Source: Auricularia sp. M13 (Eukaryota; Basidiomycota; Agaricomycetes; Auriculariales; Auriculariaceae). Taken from it: a stretch of 64,000 nt of DNA. Below the pieces are notes generated by a model. The model searched no databases, had not been told where the DNA came from, and was given only the letters and a program-made list of their open reading frames with translations. A program made the position numbers and the translations under genes. Of the stretch, positions 12,675-23,400 are shown piece by piece. The stretch's first letter is position 1, and every line of letters begins with the position of its first letter. The stretch is from contig CM073197.1 in assembly GCA_037042915.1 (NCBI GenBank), positions 2,108,001 through 2,172,000 on the forward strand. The letters run 5' to 3'.

Positions 12675-13386
12675 ATGTCCCGTGTGCCCACCGTGCCCGC
12701 TGAAGGTGAGTACACCGTCACTCAGGACCCCCGTCAGTGTCCTAATGCGCAATACCTAGTACGCTATCCCAATTTTGCGGTCGACCTGCTGGGTGTCATA
12801 ACCAGTAGCCTGCGACTGGAGCTCGCATCACAGTTCTCGTACCCCCCGCCCAGCATTCGTAGCAGCTTTATGGTAAGTGCTAGTGTAGTTCGTGAGTCTT
12901 TGGAGAAGCTCACAAGCTTTGGGCCAGGTGTTCCGAGACCATCTTGCACGTCACTGTAATGCTAGCCCGGGCGACGCATTGGTCCTTTGGATTGGTCTCC
13001 CTGAGCACCATGAACTTCGAAGTCTCTGCGACCAAATTGCGCTCTGCGAACAAATTCGCGCCAGTGCAACGCCCATGCACGCAAATTCTATCATCCATGG
13101 TCATAAGGCAGACACATTGAGGGTTTGTGTGCTCGGGCAGGGTGGGCGTGCCGCTGCTGACCTCGTCGTAAAGGACCGTCGGCGTAGTTCGACTTTCGCT
13201 GTCCCTGCGGCGCCACGCTTGAAGTGCATTCCTCTGCCTCCAGACGACCCAAGCTGTCAGCACTGCGCGCCGAAGCATAACGCTCACCGACCACACACGC
13301 ATCATCACACTGTACTCGTGACCGAGGTGCCTTCGACGTCGTGCGTCGGATTATACGATGCATTTGCCATGTTGGAGATCGCGTAG
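12675..13386 (+). CDS. orphan protein of about 200 aa
   Basis: I do not recognise this gene. Support comes from a TATA box, an ATG and two textbook introns. The first runs gtgagt...cctag after the codons for MSRVPTVPAE. The second runs gtaagt...gccag after IRSSFM. Both keep one open frame: YPNFAVDLLGVITSSLRLEL, SYPPPSIRSSFM, VFRDHLARHCNASPGDALVL. The distal part (about 13050-13386) has a His/Pro-rich tail and could be partly intron or 3' UTR. A second frame at 13341-13538 with one strong hydrophobic stretch (FVILLYVILAFSLCYSVYYI) might be an alternative last exon giving a membrane anchor. No domain is recognised. Confidence 0.4.
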
Positions 13387-13740
13387 ACTCGCCTTTGGAG
13401 CGAGTGTTCGTTATCTTGTTGTATGTCATCCTTGCTTTCAGTCTTTGCTACTCTGTATATTACATCGCAGTCACGAAACTTCCTGTGTGCATCCGGAGCG
13501 ACAGTCCTGCGCCGTCTTGTGACGCATTGACCGCTTGATTGCAACAATTCTCACACTCTGGCGGATCTGGGTGTTCATATCCTCCGGCGCGCTGTGCACC
13601 CGCAAGCTGCCCAGAATCTTCTCTCGATTCGGAGTGAAATCGCGCTCCTCACGTGACCCCGCGGCGGAGTTTATACGTCGCAATTTACCGGGTTGCCGGC
13701 CGTTCATCATTCAATGTGCCACACGGTACGGACGGTTACA
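13387..13740. other. 3' flank between the orphan gene and the alpha/beta hydrolase
   Basis: Holds only the hydrophobic alternative frame mentioned for the orphan gene. Nothing else supported. Confidence 0.4.
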
Positions 13741-14943
13741 TTAAGAAACCTCCTGCTTCTTTATCCAACCTTCTACCAGACCCGCAATCTCATCCGAGTT
13801 GCGCTCAAGAATAACATGTGGCCGTTCCCACGAATTCCCACGTCGGCAAGCATGATGTGCTCGACGCCCACTCCGGCCTGCCCCAAATAACGCACGGTGC
13901 ACCAGTCGTACTCGGAATGGTAGCTTGCCTGCGTTGTGATAGCGAGGACGGGGATGCCCTTCAGGTTGACGAGCTGGCGCGCGGGAGCTGCTTGCTCGAA
14001 ACAGATCGTCACTGAACTGTTGAAAACGAGCTTTCGCTCCAGCTCCGTCGCCGAGGCAATTGGTGGATCATATGTAATTGGGATATCGGTGATACCGAAC
14101 GCGCGAGCGGGTGCTGGAGGGATCGTCACCGTCGTGTCCATGAAGGGTGGCCCTGACGGCTCAAGTGCGACAATGGCGTGCACAAGGTGGGGTCGCGCAT
14201 CAGCGATGACCCAGCCTAAGGCTCCGGCTTGAGAGTGCGTGAGCACAATTGTTTTCTGAATATGGCAGCCCCGAGTGAGCTCAGCCCTGAATGCAAAGAA
14301 ACAAGCTCACTCCCATCTTGTCCAGGAGCAGCGCTCCCGCATGCTGCATCTTCTGTTGCGTCTCGACATTAGATGCCAGGCTCTGCACCTGAGACGCGTA
14401 GAATTGGTCAAACACGGGGTCCCCTGCACGCCTTTCCCCGGCCACTGTGTGTGGAATTTCGCCGTAGGCCAGATGTTGAAGCGTTCTGGGGCGGTGAAAC
14501 GCTGGGATATAGTCAAAGCAGAGATCTGCGAAACGTTCCCGTCGAATGCGGGATTCCAGGGAGAACGCCCGCGCGCAGGTTGATCAACGACATAAAGCTC
14601 AGAGGCAGTTAGCTCGGTGTGGCTCTCCCATATCAGTCGTGTTTCTCACCTCGTATCCTTTCGCCAGGAAAAAATCAGCCCAGCCAGGGCGACCATCAGG
14701 CGTGTTGAGCCAGTTTGTCGCCGTCTGTCCGAGACCATGCACAAAGAGGAGCGGAATGCGATGGGAAGTCTTTTGTGGACGTAGGTGCTCAACGTACATC
14801 TGGCCATCTGAGAACGCCCCGTCAGCTTGGTCAAGATATGTGCCTCCGATGTAGAAGTAGCTCCGAGTGTGAAATGTTGGTGATCTCGCAGCCGCGCAAA
14901 TAGCACAAGCGAGGAAGTAAGCCAATGTCAATCCGCGATACAT
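13741..14943 (-). CDS. secreted alpha/beta hydrolase, C-terminus apparently frame-shifted
   Basis: A secreted hydrolase of a fungal alpha/beta family whose substrate is not known. A signal peptide (MYRGLTLAYFLACAICAAARS) starts at ATG 14941-14943. Next come DGQMYVEHLRP, the oxyanion-side block LLFVHGLGQTATNWLNTPDG, GWADFFLAKGYEV, FNIWPTAKFHTQWPG, the nucleophile elbow LTHSQAGALGW (Ser in HSQ), ALEPSGPPF, DIPITYDPP and the catalytic His in GNGHM. Right after GNGHML the reading frame gives LSATRMRLRVW and a stop at 13773. A different frame gives ERNSDEIAGLVEGWIKKQEVS, the expected helix, ending at 13741. No intron explains the switch, so a one-base indel, real or from sequencing, is likely. The catalytic residues lie before the break. 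Both upstream introns are GT-AG. Confidence 0.82.
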
Positions 14944-16717
14944 GCCCCTGTATGAAACGGACGGCAGGAAGTGGTTGGTGAGCTTTGAGTCCACAGGCAG
15001 AGTCGTAGCATGTTCCTTCTGTTATAATCGGTTCAGAACAGATTGCACGCTATTGCATGCGACTGTCATGGGACCTGCCAAATTCCCTGCCGTGGAATAT
15101 GGTAGGGATCATGGTGGTTCTTCGCCCTGCCGCTCCGATCCGTGTGGGCTCACGTGACCCTGACTTTTCTCGGGCGCGATAGGAATCCCGAGTTAAGCAA
15201 GCCTTCGATTATTTCAATGAAAGCCCGGAAGCATACAGCCGGCGAACCTGCCCTTAGCTGTGGCGTAGACCTCAGGAGACGACGGGTTACTAAATATACG
15301 ACCTGTTGGAAGAGCATGATCAACAGATAGAAGTAGCTAGCCTGAGACGCTATGCTCAGCCTGAGAACAACAGCAATTGAATCGTTGAGGCACGCAGTCC
15401 AATGCCGAAGCAGTCTGGAGCTGACATGCCATGCATGCGCGGACGCTGATGGGATGAAGAATGCTTGGACTGGCCGATGTTGGAGCATATACTACAGTAA
15501 CCCTAAGACTACCTCGGACAATTGATGTGGTCGCAAGAAATGATGACCAGATCTTCAATGTGTACAAACTCGCTTACCTGTCACTTCCGCCGTATCAATT
15601 AGTCTTCCGTGGAGTATACCGTCCTCGGAGAATACTGTGGCTATGAGTTCTGGCCCCGGATTCGTACGCAATGTCAATGGACCGCGAGCGCCGCGTTTCA
15701 CGGCCACATGGAATCGCCGCCTGCCTTCTCCGAACGTCAGAACAAATCAGTATCATGGGTATGCCCAACTCTCACATCTATCTCGCGACGTGTAGCAAGG
15801 CTTATCCGACGGAGCATTGAATCGGACGACGTTGCCACCGTCCGATGTAACAGCAAGACCACGTTTCTGTCCACATGCACATCAACGGGACGCATGCTCC
15901 TGCTTGGTTTGTAAGGTAAGTAGTTACCCAACGATGGATCATTGCTGACGCTGACATTCCGTTCCGCTCTCAAGCAGTGCTTCGGAGCAAGCATACGCGT
16001 GGGAACACCGCACCGTGTTCCAGTACGTCAATCTGCTACGGGATAAGTACCTTACCTATCCAACTTTTACCCTATCAAGCCATCCCTGTTAGGTCCTACA
16101 AGGCCAGAAGTGTGCAACGCTCTCACAAGGTATAAAATTATTAGAACAGATATCAAAAGTCTAACGTTAGTTAACGACGTTCAAGACTCAAACAAGTTGG
16201 CAAGAAAACAAGGGAGCAGGATTTTATTACAATGGAAGGCCGTCCATAAACTATTAACACACAGACGCGCCACCGTGCAGACCTCTTCTACGCGATGCAG
16301 AGTTTTGAAGTGGTCAAGGGCGGATCGGCACGGCGAGCACGTAACTATAAAAGACAGGTGGGAGCACGACAAACGCAACACATCGGCAGCGCAAGGCAAT
16401 CGCGACAACCGACGGGTATCCTATCGATATGGGGCTTGGGAAGATATAGGACAATTGGAACATGAGATAGCCAACGGTTAGAAGCGAGCAAAACGGTACA
16501 TCGCATCGAAGAGCGCGAGGAGGGTGCATGTGAATTGCTGGCAGAATACAGTGAGTGGTAGTGCCGAGTCATATGGGTTTGAATTCGATGATGGTCCAGT
16601 GGAATGCTTGCGGGACGAAAGCGAGGAATAGAGAACCTCCGCACGGAGCTAGACGTGTACCCGTCGAAAGCAGACACCGAGCAGAGGCAGGAGAAAGAGC
16701 GAGTTGAGGAAGATGGT
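14944..16717. other. region with unresolved coding fragments
   Basis: No complete gene could be built. On the minus strand 15560-15760 reads open and coding-like (FGEGRRRFHVAVKRGARGPL, then PELIATVFSEDGILHGRLID) and ends at a good donor (gtaagc). Upstream, about 15760-15870, another frame reads GLAVTSDGGNVVRFNAP. I could not join the two by a legal intron, so this may be a decayed gene. 16100-16717 looks like AT-rich 3' flank of the Puf gene. A TATAAC motif at 15021-15026 (minus) may serve the alpha/beta hydrolase. Confidence 0.4.
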
Positions 16718-19700
16718 TTACATAGCATAGTGGTAGCCCGGGCGGCCATACTGGCTTTCGCCAAGGCTGATGCTGCTGCCAAAGGAGTTGGCGGCAAAAG
16801 AGTTGAACGCGCCATTCCCGCCGAGTCCTTGTCCGAGACCAGCGTTCTGCAGGATGTATGGGTCGATGGAGGGATGCGCGAGAGAGTGCAGCTGGGAGGA
16901 ATGGACCTGAGGCGTCGCAAGCGCGGCCTGGTGCAAGCCGTTCGAGTACAGCGACGACTGAGCACCGTAGAGGTCCGAGAGCTGGTGCGAGTGATGGATA
17001 CCGGCCTGGGACAAGTGACGAGCCTGAGCGTGCGAGCCATTTGCCCCGTAGCCTCCAGCGCCAGAAAGAAGTTGCTGCTGGTAGCCGCCGTAGTGTCCGC
17101 CATGGTTATCCATGGCCTCGCGCTGGAGCTTGCTCTGGATGCGCTTGCCATACGGCGTGTTGCGAATCATGGGCAGAATGGGACGAATGCCATCGACAAG
17201 CTGAAGGCAACGCTGAGCGATGCACAACTACGCGGGGGTCTAACTTACCAGAGCGCGCTGCGTGGGCTCGGCATAGTCCAAGGCAGTTTGCACGCAGTAG
17301 TTGCCGAACGAGTCGCGCAAGAGCTTTTCAAGGCGGTTCCGGTGGAGAAGTTCGTCGATGAGAAGCTTGCGAGTATGCGGTTCGGCGACGCGAATGCACT
17401 GTATAGATAATCAATACCTTGCTCTACTTGAAAGAGAGACTGGTGTCATACCTTCTCGATCACGTTCGAGCTGAATTTCTGAACGGAGAGAGCGCAAACG
17501 TTTCCGCTGAATTGGCGGATGACACCGTCACTGAAGCGGTTGTCGTTTAGGTCGAGAATGTACTGGACGACGTAGTTGCCGTAGGGGTCTTGAACGAGAG
17601 TGAGCGCATTATAGGTGATTTCCTGGACGAGCTGGACGCGCTGGCTGTCGGACGCGTGATCGATGCAACGCTGGAGCACGCAGCAACCATGACGGTGAGT
17701 AGCAACCTCTACGCAGTTTTGGGCGACGGCGTTGTAGATGAACTGCAAAGACGTGCGTTCGTTAGGCTCTATATTGCTGGCATAGGAAGTATTTCGCGCA
17801 CCTGGTTATCCTCCGGCACGAGCTTGTTGAGGCACTTTTGGATGACATGGTTCCCGTTGAGGTCCTTGATGAGCGTCACCACGTGAAGGCTGAGAGCAAC
17901 AATGATGGCGTGAATCTGGCAACATCATTCAATTAGTATTCTTACTTCCAGCGCGGGTTCCCAGGTCGACACATACCTGACGCGGTGTCGACAAGAAGTC
18001 GATCATCTTCTGAACGGCGCGCGTTCCGTGCATATTGAGCGAGATGGTGACGAGGTCTTGCGCGACCGACTCGCAGATCACGTTGCGTTGTTCATCCGAG
18101 GAGAACTCGACGAGCTTCTGGCACAGATAATTTCCGAACGGATCTGCAACATCACAAAGATAAAAGATATCAATGCTCGCAGCATCACTGTATAGCACCA
18201 AAGTACGCACCAGTCATCAGCTCGGCAAAGTGGCCGAAGGTCTCGTGGAAAATGATGTCGCGGTGCTCAGGCAAGCCCTCCTCGAGCTTCTTCTGCAAGT
18301 ATCTGCAGCCATGTTGGTCCTTGCACAGCGACGCAATTTCGCCCTGAAGATCTTCCAGACGCGTGCCTGCGAAGCGGTTGACTGGTAATCGCGGATGAAA
18401 AAGAGAGGTACAGCATCAGCACATGGCATCGCGGAAGAAACGTTTCATACGCACACTCGCGATCCAGGTCACTCCGCTTGTGCTTGGGTCCATGCAGCCC
18501 GTTCATCTTGCTGTCGGCACCGCCGCCCATGCGGTTGTTGATTGCACCGTGTGACAGTCCGTAGCGAGTGCCGTGGTGGTGATATAACGCTGTCGAACCA
18601 GCGACGCCAGCACCAGCTGCGGCGCGCGAGCCTTGGTCGAAGTTGTTGGCGCCGTAACCTGCACCATTTGCACCGAAGCGGCCTCCATCGAAGCCACTGT
18701 TCAGACCGTTGTAGATGGAATCGACACCATAGTGCTACATTACGTTGAGCACAAGCATTCTGGAATTAATCGAGTGCCAGCTACTCACCTCCTGGTCTCC
18801 TGGGCTATGTTGTTGGATGCTGCCGTAGGAAGCAGAGTCGTACGGCGAGTTGTTGCCAAGACGCGATAGCGTGGCGGTCAGATCGTTGGCCGAGAACGTA
18901 CGGTCAGAAATCTGGCCAGCGGCTCCGTACTGGCCTCCAAGGTCGGATGCCCCTGTACCATGCGCAAGGGGCGTTCCTGGCGTCTTGATCAGGTTGCTGA
19001 CGTCTGGTCGGCCATTGGGGAGACCCGTGAGGGGAGTGGCGGGGACAGAGCGCGCGGTGGTGATGGACAGACCGTCAGACAAACCAGGTGGAGAGGAACG
19101 ACGCGATACGTCCGGGCTGATTTGGGCCATGTTGGGCGTCGCCGAAGCAGAAAGGGCGCCGATCATCTTGGACGCCGTGTTCAACGTGCCCAGGCCGACG
19201 GGCGTGGTGGCCGTTCTGTGCTTCTCCGGGCGAGTAGGATATCCTTCGGGCGCGCGGCCAGGGAACTGGGGCCATTCCGAAGACTTGCCAGCGTTGTTCT
19301 CGTTCGCGCGTCCGAGGTACGAGTTGCGCGGAGGGGTGCCAGAAAGTGGCGCCAGATCGAGCGCGGCCGAAGAAGCGGAGAGCTGCAAAGATGGGAGCTG
19401 AGCGAGACGCGCAGATTTTCAACGACATGGCATCACGTACGCGTCCAGGGTACGACTCCGTCCTGGTCAGCGGAAACTTCTCCTCTTCATTGCCAGGGAA
19501 GTACCGCATGGCATCCTGCATAGTGTCTAGGGACATGGTCAATCGTCGCCCGCATATGGCAGGAATGCAGTCACGCACTGTGAATTTCCTTGTCGAGCTG
19601 CTCGTCCAACATCAAACCGGCGTCGATTGACTGAGGCTCTGTGCGCAGCACTGCTTCTTCACCACGGCCGTTGCGCAGAATGGAATGATTGCCAGATGAG

Positions 19701-20473
19701 ATTGGGGTAACGGAACGATCGTGGAGGGCGAGAGCCTTGAGGGTGAGATCGCTGAGCTCATCGAGCTCCTGGCTGCTGGCCGAGGTCCTGCGGCTCGCAG
19801 GCATAGATTTTGCGCCGACAGGGCGAGCGAAGGAATGAGGGTGGAGCGAGCCGCCGTAGGCTGGGGTAGTATCCTGGATGAGGGAAGGAGCGTACGTGAC
19901 GGACTTGCGCTTGCTGGCCTTGCTGGCGACGTGTGCGAGGGCCGAGTGGTCGAAGTGGTGGCCGTCCTGGCGCATGGCGGACTCCGGGCTCGCGTTGAGC
20001 TGGCCGGACACGCGAGGTGGCGTCGTTGGGGCCGAGACTGCGGCGTGCGATGCAGCGTCGCTGGCCGCGTTGGCGGTGAGGAGCTGGCGCTCCTCGAGCG
20101 CCTGCTTGGCCTCGAGCATCCGCATCTGCTCCTCGAAGTTTTTGCGGTGGAGTTGCTTTTGCCGCTCGTGCTCGAGGCGCTTGAGCTCGATGCGCTGGAC
20201 GGACTTGGCGTCAGCTCGACGAACGGGGCACAAGCCGGGCGTGGCAGCGACTCACAGCAGCGACGTCGGGCAGGTTGCTACCTAGCCTGGCCGCCTGCAA
20301 CCGGTATCGCGAGAATACATGCGGTCAGCAACCCGCTGCGGCTGCCGCTGCCCGAGCCCGCACAGAGCACTCACCGAGTCAGCGAGGTCGAGGAAGGCGG
20401 GCGGGGTCATGCCTCTGTCCGAATAGTCAGAATTAGCGGTATTGGTGTGGTGGTGCTGGGAGTCGGTCGCCAT
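16718..20473 (-). CDS. Pumilio/Puf3-type RNA-binding protein
   Basis: Cytoplasmic post-transcriptional regulator that binds 3' UTR UGUA elements and recruits decay or repression factors. The N-terminal half (from MATDSQHHHTNTANSDYSDR) is low-complexity, Ser/Pro/Gly-rich, with a coiled-coil-like stretch (ELKRLEHERQKQLHRKNFEE). Eight PUF repeats follow GLHGPKHKRSDLDRE. Their recognition cores in order are CRYLQ, NYLCQ, TRAVQ, NHVIQ, CCVLQ, NYVVQ, SNVIE and NYCVQ. By the PUF code this predicts U-G-U-A-U-A-U-A, the Puf3/PUM class. A Gly/Gln/His-rich tail after RIQSKLQREAMD ends in GRPGYHYAM. Start 20471-20473 is the first ATG of the open N-terminal exon. Exons are split by 50-70-nt introns, several falling inside repeats. 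Repeats are close to human PUM1/2 in sequence, so identity is secure. The yeast paralogue assignment is less so. Confidence 0.93.
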
Positions 20474-23400
20474 GGTGTACGGCGGTCGGTGGATTAACGG
20501 GGGTGCGGTAAGGGCTGGCTGGGTGTGGGTACAAAGGCGGCGAGTACTGTGACAAGAATAATTCCCTGGCGTCCGCGAGCAGCGATGAGAACGGAGCGCA
20601 GAGCAGAACGGGGCCTGTCGGAGATTGCGCACCTTTTTGAGAGTGGTTTTGAGATGCGGTCTATCGGGTTTAGCGTTGTACACTGGCGGTGCGAGAGCGA
20701 AAGCAAGGCGAGCAGCAGGAGCGACGCGGGGCGGGCAGACCTGGCAGGGCGGGAAGCAGCTCGCAATTTGAAGCCTTGGCCTTCTGCTCCGGCTCGCGCT
20801 TGTAAATAACCAGCCCCCTCTCTAATTTCCCGACTGATCAACTCCATCAATCCGGCTCGTGCGACTGAATTATATTCCCACTGCGCTCCCTCTCTACTAA
20901 GAAAGCCAATTTCAACAGCGCTCAAGCCTATCTCACCGTCCAGCGCCCAATTCTTCCACAGAGTTTCCCCAGCTAGTGCCTCATGCCCTGGCTCCCTTGC
21001 CACCCCCGCAGCGCCGCCCCTGACCCACCACCACCACCACTCCCCGCCCTTGCAATGCATTCTTGACGTAACACGGCCGACCACTGCCGTATTCAGAGCT
21101 GGGTGATTGTAACTGGCGGCAGCCGCGACGAATTCGAACCTCCCATCGGAAATCAACGTGGAACCTTCGAAGATGTCGCCAGAACTGTTTGAGAGCACCC
21201 TTGTCTGTCATCACCGACAGCCGTTTGCCTCTTTACGCGGTACACAGACTCGATGCTTGCTTCGTCCGAGGGCCTTCCGGCTCCGAGTTCTCGCCCTTCC
21301 CGCGGGCCCATCCCTGCGGGCCTGCGCCCTGCCAGCCGTCATGCCAGCCTCCCAGCAACTCGGCGCACCAGGAAGGGCAATCCAAGATATCTGAACTTCT
21401 CTTCAACCTGATTCAGAAAGTCGAAGAACGACAACTGCTTGCCATGTGAGCTTCGCGGCGATATTCGCGACGTATCTTGGGATTCTGCTATCGTCCCGTC
21501 CCATTCAATTTGCTCGGGTTACATACGACCTGCAGTTACAGCCTATGACACAGCTCCTCCAAACATTCATTAGCGCATCGCTAAGATTATGGGCTCGTCT
21601 GATTCGCGCAGAATAGGCGGTCGGGTGGAGGCACGATAGGACCGTGACTGAATCGGCCAACTCGTCAAACATCTCTCAGCAAAAACTCGCTGCAGCATGC
21701 TCACCATGGCCGTTGTCCGAGGCAACCGCTGGCTTGCTAATGGTAACGACGGGGACAGGCCTCGAAGACGCACGCCTTCGTCATGCACGACGGTGCATAC
21801 CCGTTTGCAGAACGCGAGAACGCGAGTCGCTGTTTCACATTCACATGGCGCCACCATCATCATCAGCTTGACTCTGAGTGAACACGTCCCCTGATCCTGC
21901 CGCGCACTTCACATTTGGTCCCCGATTCGCACACTTTCCCCGCTTGGCTGCGCATCCGTCGGTCTCGACCTCCCCGAGCCGTTCGCCCAGGACAGCATGA
22001 GTCGTCGCATCCGGGCATTCACTCCGCTATCATGATTAAGAGCCTACTTGCGAGATTGTTTCAGCTTTCAGCCATGTATACGTACTCGCCAGTCGCGCAT
22101 ACAATGTTCTTCGACGCCGGTCAACCAGATGGCAGCAACCACAGTGGTCCGACTTTCAACGGCAACTAGCAGTAACATCTCCGCCACCCGCGAATAATTT
22201 GCATCGGATAGGCCGTACCAGTGCGCCACTTGTAAATCCCGTGCCACCGGGGTATGAATGGTGTCCCAAGCACGGTGCCGACAGCTGCGCCGACTCCGCG
22301 TCTCGCGTTGGCGCATATATGCCGTTGCGCCCCACACTGGAGCGAACTTGGGGCGCTCAGGTTCCAGGTCCCAGCCTCAGATTTTCACTCGTGATCGCAG
22401 GAGGCACAAAATGGCGGTAGAAATAGGTGCCGCGGCGCGTGGGGGCCTAGACGGAAGTAACCAGGCACTCGTGCTTGCATGGTCTGGAGAATCACTGAGA
22501 TCGACGTCTAGCGGCCCCTAGCAACTGCATGCCAGGCGTCGTGTTTATGGCCGCGGGCGCCGGCTTGAAAAGCATGAGGTACCCGCTGGCCATTGAGTTC
22601 AAACGCGCTCGGCCTGATTTGGCAGTCCGAGACTCCGAGGTCCTTCTTCCTTGTTCTGCTCCGCGGAGATGGCACCGGGTTTTCCCCGTATGGTTCTCAG
22701 AATGCCCGTACCCGTTGCATCGGCCTCATAGGGTTCCACTAATTTCCAGTTTTCTCAGCAGTGAGGCCCTCGCATTTCCTCGGATACTGATCGCAAGTTT
22801 GACGCGGCAGCCAAATAGCGCCTTAATTCATTAGAGATCAATGTCGTAGAATCATTCCTGATCGCAGATACCGCTCAGAACTTCTGGTACAACAAGATGC
22901 TCTCACGTCTAGTCTACCGTCTAAAGGCTATTCCTGACCTTTGGGAGATCCATGCCACAGTCTCTATGATATATCGCCTGGTCGGCCACGACAGTGCGAC
23001 GTGGACTTCAGGCAGGAGGGCGAATTATCTCCATGATCTTTACGGATGTCCGGATTCCTGCAGCGTCATCCGATTTCTCATAAGCGCAAGCGGCGTTGCG
23101 ACGCTTGATTATTAGTTATTGTCGAGAACCCATCAAGTTGCCGGGAGAAATAATATTGCACCAAGAAGCGCCGCCGTTAGCTGCATACATCGATCCCTAC
23201 TGGTTCTAGCGTTAGAGAAACTCTACCTAGTGGTCTACTCTGTCTTGTGCACAATTCAATCGCGCTGCGAGGGTTCTCACGGCTTTCCTCAGGACACCAC
23301 TGGCCTCCATTAGTTGCCGTCGACTCGCGCCTTTTTCCATATCGCTCGAGATAGGAGACGCGGGACCACAGAATATGAGCATGATTGCTACACTGGTACA

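Noticed and set aside
20494-21198. 234-codon open frame on the minus strand upstream of the Puf gene
   Set aside because: Low-complexity Trp, Gly and Ser/Leu/Arg runs, no motif, and it overlaps the promoter and leader of the Puf gene; better explained as chance in GC-rich sequence.
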